NCBI RefSeq assembly: GCF_003075415.1
Contig: NZ_QDAH01000003.1
Location: 178,494-242,493 of the forward strand
DNA: 64,000 nt
Source of the DNA: Microvirga sp. KLBC 81
Lineage (GTDB): Bacteria; Pseudomonadota; Alphaproteobacteria; Rhizobiales; Beijerinckiaceae
Direction: 5' to 3'
Positions 10,465 through 19,943 of the stretch are shown here, piece by piece. Every line of letters starts with the position of its first letter. Position 1 is the first letter of the stretch. The position numbers and the translations under genes are program-made. The notes beneath the pieces were generated by a model, which was not told the DNA's origin, searched no databases, and saw nothing but the letters and a program-made list of their open reading frames with translations.

Positions 10465-11550
10465 ATGGCACATTCCACCGATCTCGATCTCGTCAACGTC
10501 ATCAAGCGTTTCGGCTCCCATGCGGCCGTCAATGACGTGAGCTTCAGCGTCGCTCCCGGCGAGTTCTTCTCCATTCTGGGACCCTCGGGCTGCGGCAAGA
10601 CCACCTTGATGCGCATGATCGCCGGCTTCGAGGATCCGACGTCCGGCGATATTCGCATTCGGGCTAAGTCGATGATCGGCGTTCCGGCCAACAAGCGCCC
10701 GGTGAACATGGTTTTCCAGAGCCTTGCGCTCTTCCCGATGATGACCGTGGGCGAGAACGTTGCCTATGGCCTGACCTGCCGCGGCGTGTCCCGCGCGGAG
10801 GCCGAAAAACGCGCCAATCGCATGCTGGAGCGTGTGGGTCTCAAAGGCTTCGGCGACCGGCGGGTGACGGCTCTCTCCGGCGGTCAGCGGCAGCGCGTGG
10901 CGATTGCCCGCTGTCTCGTTCTTGAGCCGACACTCGTGCTCCTCGACGAGCCGCTCGGAGCACTCGACCTCAAGCTGCGCGAGCACATGAAGATCGAGCT
11001 CAAGCAGCTGCAGGCAACCTTCAACACCACCTTTGCCTATATCACGCACGATCAGTCCGAAGCGCTCGTCATGTCCGACCGCATCGCGGTGATGAACCAG
11101 GGCCGGTTCGAGCAGGTGGGAAGCCCGCGCGAGCTTTATCACAATCCCGCAACGCCGTTTGTCGCGAGCTTCGTCGGTGAGACGAACAAGTGGCAGGGCG
11201 AAGCGGCTTCCGCCTCCGACGGCGCCATTGCCGTTCGTCTGCCCTCCGGCACGGTGATCCAGGGACACGGCAAGGTGGCGGATAAGGGAACGCTCGCCTT
11301 TGTGCGTCCCGAGGCGATTGCGTTGGCGCAGGACTCGTCCGCGTTGAGCGGCCTGCCCAACAGGTTTGAGGGGCGTGTCTCGGCGGTTCTGTTCGACGGT
11401 GCGAATTCGAGCCTGCTGATCGAGGCCGCCGGTTTCGATCAGCCCGTTCGCGCGGTGCTGCCGCAGGCCGGCCCGCTTGCCGGCATCCAGGTCGGTGCGC
11501 CAATTCATGTGGGTTGGACGGCGGATGCCATGAAGGTCTTTGCCGCATGA
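10465..11550 (+). CDS. ABC transporter ATPase, PotA-like
   Basis: Powers the importer with the two permeases downstream. The 361-residue protein has Walker A GPSGCGKTT near 40, the Q-loop, the signature LSGGQRQRVAIARCL near 137, Walker B LVLLDEPLGALD and the switch His in YITHDQSEAL. A TOBE-like C-terminal domain follows from about 280. The start overlaps the tail of the hairpin region. The stop overlaps the next gene by four bases (ATGA, 11547-11550). Confidence 0.92.
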   Translation: MAHSTDLDLVNVIKRFGSHAAVNDVSFSVAPGEFFSILGPSGCGKTTLMRMIAGFEDPTSGDIRIRAKSMIGVPANKRPVNMVFQSLALFPMMTVGENVAYGLTCRGVSRAEAEKRANRMLERVGLKGFGDRRVTALSGGQRQRVAIARCLVLEPTLVLLDEPLGALDLKLREHMKIELKQLQATFNTTFAYITHDQSEALVMSDRIAVMNQGRFEQVGSPRELYHNPATPFVASFVGETNKWQGEAASASDGAIAVRLPSGTVIQGHGKVADKGTLAFVRPEAIALAQDSSALSGLPNRFEGRVSAVLFDGANSSLLIEAAGFDQPVRAVLPQAGPLAGIQVGAPIHVGWTADAMKVFAA

Positions 11551-12416
11551 GCAAGAAACCGGCTCAGAGTCTGACGCTCTTCCTGCTCCTGGCTCCGGCC
11601 ATTCTGTGGCTGGGCCTGCTCATCGTGCTTCCGCATGTGGAGATCCTCATTCTCTCCTTCAGCGAGAGGGTGGCGCCGCGGGTCTATGCCTTCGGATTCG
11701 GCAACTATCTCGAGTTCTTCACCGAGCCGCTCTATTGGCGCACCTTCGCGCGTACGGCGATCATGTCGATCATCGTCACTGCGCTCACCCTCGTGCTCGC
11801 CTTTCCGATTGCGCTCTACATCGCCCGTGTGGCGCAGGGCCGCCTGAAAGCGATGTTGCTGCTCCTCTGCCTTCTGCCCTTCTGGGTGTCGGAGCTCGTC
11901 CGCACGCTCGGCTGGATGATGCTGCTGCGGGAGACTGGCGTGATTTCTTACGTGCTCCAGGCAATTGGTGTGACGGAGCAAAGGATCGAGTTTCTCTACA
12001 ACGATGGCGCGGTGATCCTCGGCCTCGTCTATGGCGGCCTGCTCTTCATGATCGTGCCGCTTGCTAATGCCCTGGAGAGCCTGGAGCCGTCAGTCGTCGA
12101 GGCCGGCTTCGATCTCGGCGGCAGTCGCTGGACGGTGCTGCGCCGAATTGTCATTCCGCACGCGATGCCGGGCATTGTGGCGGGATCGATCATCGTGTTC
12201 ATGCTCACCGTCGGCAATTTCGCGACGCCGGTGCTGCTCGGCGGCAAGAACGGCCTGTGGTTCACGGAGCAGATCTACGCGCAGTTCATCACGCGCTTCA
12301 ACTGGCCTCAGGGCGCCGCCTTCGGCATGCTCCTTCTCATGCTGTCCTCCGCCATCGTCTGGGCAGGCCTTCGCCTCACCGGGCAGAGCCTGGGCACTAC
12401 CTTGAAGCAGGCCTAG
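11547..12416 (+). CDS. ABC permease, PotB-like
   Basis: An inner-membrane channel subunit of 289 residues. The frame is open from 11514, but the ATG at 11547 overlaps the ATPase stop and begins MSKKPAQSLTLFLLLAPAIL, a normal N-terminus with an immediate first membrane span. About six hydrophobic segments are visible, with the EAA loop EAGFDLGGSRWTVLRRIVIPHAMPGI split by the coupling glycine near residue 188. It pairs with the next gene as a heterodimer. Confidence 0.9.
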   Translation: MSKKPAQSLTLFLLLAPAILWLGLLIVLPHVEILILSFSERVAPRVYAFGFGNYLEFFTEPLYWRTFARTAIMSIIVTALTLVLAFPIALYIARVAQGRLKAMLLLLCLLPFWVSELVRTLGWMMLLRETGVISYVLQAIGVTEQRIEFLYNDGAVILGLVYGGLLFMIVPLANALESLEPSVVEAGFDLGGSRWTVLRRIVIPHAMPGIVAGSIIVFMLTVGNFATPVLLGGKNGLWFTEQIYAQFITRFNWPQGAAFGMLLLMLSSAIVWAGLRLTGQSLGTTLKQA

Positions 12417-12422
12417 ATAGTC

Positions 12423-13262
12423 ATGAACCGTCCGTCTCTTTCGTGGAAGCTCTACATCGCGGCATTCTACATGTTCCTGTTTGCGCCGCTCCTCGTCGTT
12501 GCGATCTTCGCGTTCAACGCAAGCCCATTCCCGTCCCCGCCGTGGAAGGGCTTCACGCTCGACTGGTTCATCGGCTCAGGCAGCACCTTCGGCAAACCCG
12601 GTGTGCTGGTCGATCCGATCTGGCTCGACACGATCGCCAACAGCTTCAAGGTAGCGGTGCCTGTGGCCCTGCTTGCCGTGGTGATCGGCACCGTGAATGC
12701 CTGGGTTCTGGAGCGCGCCGAGTTTCCTGGAAAGACCTTCCTGTCGATGATGATGCTCTGGCCCCTCGTCATTCCCGGCGTGGTGCTCGGCATTTCGATC
12801 CTTGCCTTCTTCTCGCGCGTGGCGAACGGTCTGGAGGATTGGCTTCAGACGGATCTCGATTTCCTGCGCCCCGGATTGCCCCTCGTGGTGCTGGGCCAGC
12901 TGTCGTTTATCCTGACGATTTCCACGCTCATCATCGCGGCGCGCCTGCGCAAGTTCGACCGTTCGCTGGAAGAGGCGGCTTTCGACCTCGGCGCCAGCCG
13001 TGCGCGCGTGCTGCGCACGGTCACGCTGCCTTTTCTGAGTCCTGCACTGATCGGGGCAGGACTTGTGGCGCTGCTCATGTCGTTCGAGAACTTCAACACG
13101 ACCCTGATGCTTATCGGCTCCGAGCCGCCGCTGCCGATCACGATGTACGGTCAGATGCGAGAGGGCGCGACGCCCGCGATCAATGCTGTCAGCCTGCTGC
13201 TGATGCTGGGCGTTGGCGGCATCGCCAGTATCTTTGCACTCACCTCGAAGGCGGAGCGCTAG
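12423..13262 (+). CDS. ABC permease, PotC-like
   Basis: Second channel subunit, 279 residues, starting six bases after the previous stop. It has an N-terminal span (AAFYMFLFAPLLVVAIFAFN), about six spans overall, and the EAA motif EEAAFDLGASRARVLRTVTLPFLSPAL near 181. It closes a four-gene SBP-ATPase-permease-permease operon. No enzyme gene in the operon identifies the substrate. Confidence 0.9.
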   Translation: MNRPSLSWKLYIAAFYMFLFAPLLVVAIFAFNASPFPSPPWKGFTLDWFIGSGSTFGKPGVLVDPIWLDTIANSFKVAVPVALLAVVIGTVNAWVLERAEFPGKTFLSMMMLWPLVIPGVVLGISILAFFSRVANGLEDWLQTDLDFLRPGLPLVVLGQLSFILTISTLIIAARLRKFDRSLEEAAFDLGASRARVLRTVTLPFLSPALIGAGLVALLMSFENFNTTLMLIGSEPPLPITMYGQMREGATPAINAVSLLLMLGVGGIASIFALTSKAER

Positions 13263-13286
13263 CGTCGTTCTTCAGCCTTCCCAAAG

Positions 13287-13409
13287 CCTCACCCTGAGGA
13301 GCGCAGCGTCTCGAAGAGTCTGCCCCGGACTTGATCCGGGGGCGAGGCGTCTCCAGAAAGAACTGGATCCTCCTTCGAGATGGTCACTTCGCGGCTCCTC
13401 AGGATGAGG
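13287..13409. repeat. Long imperfect palindromic repeat, convergent gap
   Basis: CCTCACCCTGAGGAGC (13287-13302) is mirrored by GCTCCTCAGGATGAGG (13394-13409). Inside are a CCCCGGACTTGATCCGGGG hairpin and a second mirrored pair, CTTCGAGA. It fills the gap between the potC-like gene and the convergent M19 gene and resembles 8121-8174. Confidence 0.65.
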
Positions 13410-13433
13410 CCGGAGATTGGATGAAGGGTGGGA

Positions 13434-14501
13434 TCACCGTCCCCAGGTGCGCTCCAGAACGTTGATCCAGTTCTCGTAGCAGAGCTTGCGCAGCATTGCT
13501 TCGTCATAGCCGTGCTGGCGCATGGCCTCGACGAGGCGGGGCAGGCCGCGCACGTCGCCGATCTCGGCCGGAATGGTCGCGCCGTCGAAGTCGGAGCCGA
13601 GGCCGACTCCATCCACGCCCACATGCTCGATGAGATGATCCATGTGCCGGATCATCTCCTCCAGTGGCGTGTCGTCGCTGCGCTGTCCGTCGGCACGGAT
13701 GAAGGAGGTGGCGAAGTTCACGCCCACCATGCCACGGCTCTCCCGAATGGCAGCGAGCTGCTTGTCCGTCAGGTTGCGCGAGTGCGGGCACACGGCATAG
13801 GCGTTCGAGTGCGTGGCCACGAGCGGCGCATCCGAAAGCTTGGCGACATCCCAGAAGCCCTTCTCGTTGAGATGCGAGAGATCGACCATGATTTTAAGCC
13901 GGTTGCACGCCTTCACCAGCTCGCGCCCGCGCTCGGTGAGACCCGGACCGATATCCGGCGTCGAGGGATAGCGGAACGGTACGCCGTAGCCGAAGATGTT
14001 CGGACGGCTCCAGACCGGGCCGATGGAGCGCAGGCCGCTCTCGTAGAGAACGTCGAGCATGTAGAGGTCGGGATCGATGCCCTCAGCACCTTCGATGTGC
14101 AGGATCGCAGCGAGCTTGCCGTTGTCCAGGCAGTGGCGGATGTCGGCAGCCGAGCGGCAGATCTTCACCTCGCCGTTGGAAGCCCGCTCGATGCGGACGA
14201 GGATCGAGGCCATGCGCACAGTCACCTGCTGGCTGGGTGCGAGGTCCAGCACAGGCGGCAGCGGCACGTCATACTCCGTGTGGGTCATGAGCGCATCGAC
14301 ATCGATGCCCATATCCGGGGAGGGCACGTAAACCGCGAAGAACCCACCGAAGAAGCCGCCCTGCCTCATGCGGGGCAGGTCGAGATGGCCGATATTGTCA
14401 CCTTCGAGGAACGCCTTCTCCGGCTGGATCTTCCCGCGCATCAGACGCAGGAGAACGTCGTTGTGGCCATCGAAGACAGGCATCAAGGGAGAACGTGACA
14501 T
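13434..14501 (-). CDS. Membrane dipeptidase family protein (peptidase M19)
   Basis: A zinc dipeptidase of the renal-dipeptidase family, 355 residues. FDGHNDVLLRL near residue 10 supplies the first metal ligands. VDLSHLNEKGFWDVA, PLVATHSNAYAVCPHSRNLTD and the late GVDGVGLGSDFDGA carry the remaining His and Asp ligands. No signal peptide is visible, so it is probably cytoplasmic. It follows the dppF-like gene by 34 bases and is the last gene of the peptide-transport operon, consistent with cleaving imported dipeptides; D-amino-acid dipeptides are also family substrates. Confidence 0.88.
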   Translation of the reverse strand: MSRSPLMPVFDGHNDVLLRLMRGKIQPEKAFLEGDNIGHLDLPRMRQGGFFGGFFAVYVPSPDMGIDVDALMTHTEYDVPLPPVLDLAPSQQVTVRMASILVRIERASNGEVKICRSAADIRHCLDNGKLAAILHIEGAEGIDPDLYMLDVLYESGLRSIGPVWSRPNIFGYGVPFRYPSTPDIGPGLTERGRELVKACNRLKIMVDLSHLNEKGFWDVAKLSDAPLVATHSNAYAVCPHSRNLTDKQLAAIRESRGMVGVNFATSFIRADGQRSDDTPLEEMIRHMDHLIEHVGVDGVGLGSDFDGATIPAEIGDVRGLPRLVEAMRQHGYDEAMLRKLCYENWINVLERTWGR

Positions 14502-14535
14502 GATTTTTTTGCCAATTCAATGAGACAGGAATTCT

Positions 14536-15312
<777 letters not shown>

Positions 15313-15314
15313 GA

Positions 15315-16151
15315 TCAGAGCGCCCAGGAAGGATCGCGGTTCAAGGTCGGGAGTGGGTGAACGTCGTCCGCCAATGTCGGCAGGCAACGCATCAGGCCTT
15401 GCGTGTAAGGGTGCTTCGCCTCACGCAGGTTCCTGGCTTCCAGCTCCTCCACCACACGGCCCGCATACATCACGAGCACGCGGTCGCAGAAGGACGAGAC
15501 GAGCTTCAGGTCGTGCGAAATGAAGATGAGGCCCATGCCACGCTCCGAGACGAGCTCGTCGAGGATACGCAGCACCTCCATCGATACCGTCACGTCGAGC
15601 GCCGAAGTCGGCTCATCAGCGATGAGCAGGTCGGGGTCCGTGACAAGCATCATGGCGATCATCGCGCGCTGGCCCATCCCGCCCGAGACCTCGTGCGGGT
15701 AGAGCGAAAAGACGCGTTGCGGATCACGCATCTTCACCGCTTCCAGCATGGCAAGGGCCTTGTCGCGCGCTTCCGCGCGGTTTGCCCTGGCATGCGCCTG
15801 ATAGGCCTCGATGATCTGCTCGCCGATGGTCATGACCGGGTTCAGCGAATACTTCGGATCCTGCATCACCATGCTGATGCGCCCACCGCGCAGCTCGCGC
15901 AACGTGCGCTTCGATGCGGTGAGAAGATCGATTCCGTCGAAGGCCAGGCGCTTGGCCGTGACCTCGCCGGGAGGAGGCGTGAGGCCGAGGATGGCGCGGC
16001 CCGTCTGCGACTTGCCCGATCCGGACTCGCCGACGATGCCGAGGCGCTCGCGGCCAAGCTGGAACGACACGCCGCGCACCGCCTCGACGGTGCCCGTGCG
16101 CAGGTGGAAACGGACACGAAGGTCTTCGACTTCGAGAAGCGGCTTTATCAT
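15315..16151 (-). CDS. Peptide ABC transporter ATPase, DppD-like
   Basis: Second ATPase, 278 residues. Walker [10 protein letters not shown] lies near 39. The signature reads [12 protein letters not shown], a mild variant of the usual LSGGMRQRVMIA. Walker [13 protein letters not shown] and the switch [13 protein letters not shown] are present. The C-terminus [14 protein letters not shown] belongs to the oligopeptide-transporter ATPase extension. The start overlaps the permease stop by four bases (16148-16151). Confidence 0.92.
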   Translation of the reverse strand: MIKPLLEVEDLRVRFHLRTGTVEAVRGVSFQLGRERLGIVGESGSGKSQTGRAILGLTPPPGEVTAKRLAFDGIDLLTASKRTLRELRGGRISMVMQDPKYSLNPVMTIGEQIIEAYQAHARANRAEARDKALAMLEAVKMRDPQRVFSLYPHEVSGGMGQRAMIAMMLVTDPDLLIADEPTSALDVTVSMEVLRILDELVSERGMGLIFISHDLKLVSSFCDRVLVMYAGRVVEELEARNLREAKHPYTQGLMRCLPTLADDVHPLPTLNRDPSWAL

Positions 16152-17080
16152 TTCGCAGCCTTCGGATCGAGAACGTCACGCAGGCCATCACCCAGCAGGT
16201 TAAAGCCGAGACTCACCACGAAGATCGCAAGGCCAGGCATGGCGGCGACCCACCATTGATCGATGAGATAGTTGCGGCCAGTCGCGACCATCGCGCCCCA
16301 TTCCGGCGACGGCGGCTGCGCACCGAGACCGAGGAAGCCGAGGCCCGCGGCGGTCAGGATGATGCCGGCCATGTCGAGCGTCACGCGCACGATCAGCGAG
16401 GAGATGCAGAGCGGCACCACGTGGCCGAGGATGATGCGCGGTGTTGATGCGCCCTGAAGCTTCACGGCCGCGATGAAGTCGCTGTTGCGGATCATCAGCG
16501 TCTCTGCGCGCGCGATGCGCGCATAGGGAGGCCAGGAGGTAATCGCAATGGCGATGACGGCGTTCTCGATGCCGGGGCCCAGCGCCGCCACGAAGGCGAG
16601 GGCCAGGACGAGGCGCGGGAAGGCGAGAAAGATGTCGGTGATACGCATCAGCACCGTATCGACCCAGCCGCCGAGATAACCGGATACGGTGCCGACCAGA
16701 AGGCCGACCGGCGTTGCAATGATCGACACCAGCACGATCACGAAAAGCGTGATGCGCGAGCCGTAGATGATGCGCGAGAAGATATCCCGCGCCTGATCGT
16801 CCGTGCCGAGCCAGAAGGTCTCGCTCGGCGGCAGGAGACGCTGCGTGCGCAGGTCTCCGCCGATCACAGGCGAATAGGGCGCGATGAAATCGGCGAAGAC
16901 GGCAACGAAGAGCAGCAGCACCACGATGCTCAAGCCCAGCACTGCGAGCGGGTTCCTGGTGAAAGAGCGCCAGCCGAGATAGAAGCGGCCGAGGCGCGCC
17001 TGCCAGCGGGAATTCGGCTCAGCCGAAAGAAGCCAAGCCCGCAGACCGGAAGGTTGAGGAAGAGGAGGGGCACCAGCCAT
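16148..17080 (-). CDS. Peptide ABC permease, DppC-like
   Basis: Inner-membrane subunit of 310 residues. An N-terminal cytoplasmic stretch is followed by SFTRNPLAVLGLSIVVLLLF (first span), the OppC-type FWLGTDDQARDIFSRIIYGSR motif near 92-112, and a C-terminal five-span core with the EAA loop AAVKLQGASTPRIILGHVVPLCISSLI. Its ATG shares one base with the dppB-like stop (17080). Confidence 0.92.
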   Translation of the reverse strand: MAGAPPLPQPSGLRAWLLSAEPNSRWQARLGRFYLGWRSFTRNPLAVLGLSIVVLLLFVAVFADFIAPYSPVIGGDLRTQRLLPPSETFWLGTDDQARDIFSRIIYGSRITLFVIVLVSIIATPVGLLVGTVSGYLGGWVDTVLMRITDIFLAFPRLVLALAFVAALGPGIENAVIAIAITSWPPYARIARAETLMIRNSDFIAAVKLQGASTPRIILGHVVPLCISSLIVRVTLDMAGIILTAAGLGFLGLGAQPPSPEWGAMVATGRNYLIDQWWVAAMPGLAIFVVSLGFNLLGDGLRDVLDPKAAK

Positions 17081-18135
17081 CAGCGGGTCCTCGGATCAAG
17101 CAGACGATAGAGCAGGTCGGAGACGAGATTGAGCAGCACGAATACGGTGCCGATCACGAGAGTCCCGCCCAGCACCGCATTCATGTCGGCGTTCTGCAGG
17201 GAGTTCGTGATGTATTGCCCGAGGCCGGGCCATGCGAACACCGTCTCGGTGAGCACGGAGCCTTCGAGCAGGTTCGCGTAGGACAGCGCGATCACGGTGA
17301 CGAGTGGCACGGCGGCGTTGCGCAGGGCATGGCGCCAGATCACGCGCATTTCCGACAGCCCCTTCACCCGTGCGGCAATCACATATTCCTGCGCCAGCTC
17401 GTTGAGCATGAAGGAGCGCGTCATGCGGCTGATATAGGCGAGCGAGAAATAGCCGAGGAGACACGCAGGCAGGATGATGTGCGAAACCGCATCCCAGAAC
17501 GCATCCCACTGGCCCTGCATGGCGGTATCGAGCAGCACGATGTTCGTGACCGGTGTGTAAAGATAGGAATAGGTCACGTCGATGCGTCCGGGTCCCGGAA
17601 CCCAGCCGAGCTTGGCATAGAACAGCAGCAGGCTCATGAGGCCGAGCCAGAAGATCGGAATGGAATAGCCGGCGAGCCCGATAAAGCGAACGAACTGGTC
17701 GAGGAGGCTACCGCGCTTCACGGCTGCGAGAACACCGAGCGGAATGCCGATGATCGTGCCGATGAGGGTGCCCAGCGTTGCAAGCTCGAACGTTGCCGGA
17801 AACGCATTGGCGATATCCGTCATCACCGGATTGGTGGTGAGAACCGAATTGCCGAAATCGCCGGTGACGGCCTTCTTCAGATAGATCCAGAATTGCTGGA
17901 TGAGCGGCAGGTCGAGGCCGAGTTCCTGGCGGGCGCGCTCGTAGACGTGAGCGGGAGCCCTGTCGCCGACGATGGCGAGCACGGGGTCAATGGGGACGAC
18001 GCGGCCGATGAGAAAGGTGACGGCAACAAGCCCAAGCAGGGTCGTCGCCAGCACGGCAATGAATTGGATGGTCTTTGTAAGATAGAAGCGGAGGGCATCA
18101 TGCCCTCCGCCTCCGTTCGCGATTGATGATGCCAT
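17080..18135 (-). CDS. Peptide ABC permease, DppB-like
   Basis: Partner of the DppC-like subunit. The frame is open to 18483 over the preceding gene, but the only sensible in-frame ATG is 18135, seven bases after the binding-protein stop, giving 351 residues. The first dozen codons (MASSIANGGGGH) are unusual because they span a ten-pair hairpin (18088-18110); the conserved protein begins at DALRFYLTKTIQF. A later non-ATG start cannot be excluded. The core has LGLDLPLIQQFWIYL, GDFGNSVLTTNPV and the EAA loop VIAARVKGLSEMRVIWRHALRNA. Confidence 0.88.
   Translation of the reverse strand: MASSIANGGGGHDALRFYLTKTIQFIAVLATTLLGLVAVTFLIGRVVPIDPVLAIVGDRAPAHVYERARQELGLDLPLIQQFWIYLKKAVTGDFGNSVLTTNPVMTDIANAFPATFELATLGTLIGTIIGIPLGVLAAVKRGSLLDQFVRFIGLAGYSIPIFWLGLMSLLLFYAKLGWVPGPGRIDVTYSYLYTPVTNIVLLDTAMQGQWDAFWDAVSHIILPACLLGYFSLAYISRMTRSFMLNELAQEYVIAARVKGLSEMRVIWRHALRNAAVPLVTVIALSYANLLEGSVLTETVFAWPGLGQYITNSLQNADMNAVLGGTLVIGTVFVLLNLVSDLLYRLLDPRTR
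18088..18110 (-). terminator. Hairpin after the peptide-binding-protein gene, overlapping the permease start
   Basis: GCGGAGGGCA and TGCCCTCCGC form a perfect ten-pair stem with a three-base loop, 33 bases after the binding-protein stop and inside the first codons of the DppB-like gene. No T tract follows on the minus strand (TTCTATCTT). It could limit read-through or translation of the membrane genes relative to the binding protein. Confidence 0.7.
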
Positions 18136-18142
18136 CGAGAAA

Positions 18143-19738
18143 TTAGTTCTTCTTCGCTTGAGCAACGCTGTTGGTGTCGAAGGACGGGCCGATGATGAAG
18201 CCATCGACATTCTTGCGCTGTGCGGCGACTTCGATTTCCTGCAGGTAGATGACGAACGGGCCGTCGTCGAGGACAGCCTGCTGCAACTCCTTATACATTG
18301 CAGCGCGCTTCTCGGCATCCTTCTCAAGAACAGCAGCGCGAGTCTTCGCCGTGAGCGGGCCCGGATCCCAGGCATTACGCCAGGAGAGAGGCTTCGCCTT
18401 GGCATTGTCGGAGTTGTCGTCGTTCGCCGCAAAGGTGTCAGCGTTGGTGTTCGGATCCTGATAGTCCGCACCCCAGCGGCCAATGTAGATGTCGTGCTGG
18501 CGGGCGCGATACTTGGTCAGGGTCTGCTTGCCGTCGCCGGGGATGATCTCGAGCTTCACGCCGGCCTGGGCGAAGGTGGCCTGGATAGCCTGCGCCGTGC
18601 CGGTGACGTCAGCCGTGGAACGCGTATCCATGGTCACGGTGAAGCCGTCCTTCAAACCGGCCTGCGCAAGCAGTTCCTTCGCCTTGGCAACGTCCAGCTT
18701 ATACGGAGTATCGGTGCTCGCACCGAGGAAGCCCTTGGGCAGGAAGGCTTGGTGGACGGTGCCCTTGTGCTTCATGATCGTGTCGGCAATCGCCTGATAG
18801 TCGACCAGGTACTTGAGCGCTTTCCGAACCTCGGGCTTCGCCAGGTTCGGGTTCTTCTGGTTCAGGCCGAGATACCAGAGGCCGCCCTTCGGGCCGGAAT
18901 CCACCTTGATGTCCGGGTTCTTCGAAACGGCTTCGATTTCTTCCGGGTTCAGGTTGCGGGCGATATCCACGTCGCCCTTTTCAAGCATCAGGCGCTGGGT
19001 CGCGGTTTCCTTGATGTGGCGGTAGATGACGCGCGCGAGTGGAGCCTTCTTGTCGTAGTTCGGGTTGCGCTCAAGCACGACGACTTCGTTTGCCTTCCAG
19101 TCACGGATCGAGAAGGGACCAGATCCGGCATATTTGGTCTTGAGCCAGTTGTAGCCCAGGTCGCCGTCCTTCTCGTTCTGCATGACGAGCTTCTTGTCCA
19201 CGACCGACGCGACGCTGGAAGTCATGCAGTACAGGACGAAGGTCGGAGCATAGGCCTTGTCCGTCTCCATGGTGAACTCGTAAGGACCGGTCTGCTTGAT
19301 CTTGTCCTTCACGTTGTCCTTCGTGAAGCCGAACTGGCCGAGGATGAAGGCCGGAGACTTGTCGAGGATGACCGCACGCTGAAGGGAGAAAACCACGTCC
19401 TCAGCAGTCAGCGGGTTGCCGGAAGCGAACTTCTTGTTCTGACGGATCTTGAAGGTGAACGTCTTGCCGTCAGGCGAGACGGTCCAGGATTCGGCAACCT
19501 CGCCGTAGATCTTGGATACGTCCTTATAGTCATAGGCAATCAGGCGCTCATAGGTGTTGCCCAGGAGCTCGGAAGCCGTGAACTCGAATACCTCTGCCGG
19601 ATCGAGCGTGATAATGTCGTCCATCTGCCAGGCCTGGACCAGGGTGTCCGGAGGCGTCGCGGCCTGGACGGCAGTGAACGAGGTTGCCATCGTGGCGACC
19701 ATGGCGGCGGATAGGAGGAATTTCGGTAACTTTTTCAT
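18143..19738 (-). CDS. Periplasmic peptide-binding protein, DppA/OppA-like
   Basis: An SBP family 5 receptor for the downstream importer, 531 residues. The Sec signal MKKLPKFLLSAAMVATMATSFTAVQAA is cleaved near 27. The mature part contains LDPAEVFEFTASELLGNTYERL, the family motif SWTVSPDGKTFTFKIRQNKKFASGNPLTAEDVVFSL near 84-119, and a C-terminal ELQQAVLDDGPFVIYLQ segment. It is the first gene of a six-gene operon ending in the M19 peptidase. Ligand specificity cannot be read from sequence. Confidence 0.92.
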   Translation of the reverse strand: MKKLPKFLLSAAMVATMATSFTAVQAATPPDTLVQAWQMDDIITLDPAEVFEFTASELLGNTYERLIAYDYKDVSKIYGEVAESWTVSPDGKTFTFKIRQNKKFASGNPLTAEDVVFSLQRAVILDKSPAFILGQFGFTKDNVKDKIKQTGPYEFTMETDKAYAPTFVLYCMTSSVASVVDKKLVMQNEKDGDLGYNWLKTKYAGSGPFSIRDWKANEVVVLERNPNYDKKAPLARVIYRHIKETATQRLMLEKGDVDIARNLNPEEIEAVSKNPDIKVDSGPKGGLWYLGLNQKNPNLAKPEVRKALKYLVDYQAIADTIMKHKGTVHQAFLPKGFLGASTDTPYKLDVAKAKELLAQAGLKDGFTVTMDTRSTADVTGTAQAIQATFAQAGVKLEIIPGDGKQTLTKYRARQHDIYIGRWGADYQDPNTNADTFAANDDNSDNAKAKPLSWRNAWDPGPLTAKTRAAVLEKDAEKRAAMYKELQQAVLDDGPFVIYLQEIEVAAQRKNVDGFIIGPSFDTNSVAQAKKN

Positions 19739-19839
19739 GGGCCAGTTCCCTTGCAGCGCTCAATGCGCTTCTTGTGCAGCCGTATGAATGCAAATCACAC
19801 AGGCTCTGTCGAGTCTAGCAACTGGTTTTAAACTGGCAA

Positions 19840-19853
19840 ACATTGCGCAATGT
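19840..19853. promoter_or_regulatory. 14-bp perfect palindrome, candidate operator
   Basis: ACATTGCGCAATGT is a perfect inverted repeat in the 205-bp divergent gap between the peptide-binding-protein gene and argH, 91 bases before argH and about 100 before the other start. The symmetry and site suggest a dimeric regulator. No regulator gene is nearby and the protein is unknown. Confidence 0.4.
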
Positions 19854-19943
19854 GCTTAATGCAGGTGCATCATCGTTGCGGCTTTGCCTTGGCGCGTGAC
19901 CTATGGCAAAGGCTTGCAGAGCTTGAACCTCGGGTGAAACACA

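Noticed and set aside
10318..11508. 396-codon antisense frame over the PotA-like gene
   Set aside because: Antisense to a complete ABC ATPase with all motifs; no independent support.
18136..18483. N-terminal extension of the DppB-like frame
   Set aside because: The extra 116 codons overlap the binding-protein gene out of frame and are Arg/Thr/Ser-rich; no homologue begins there.
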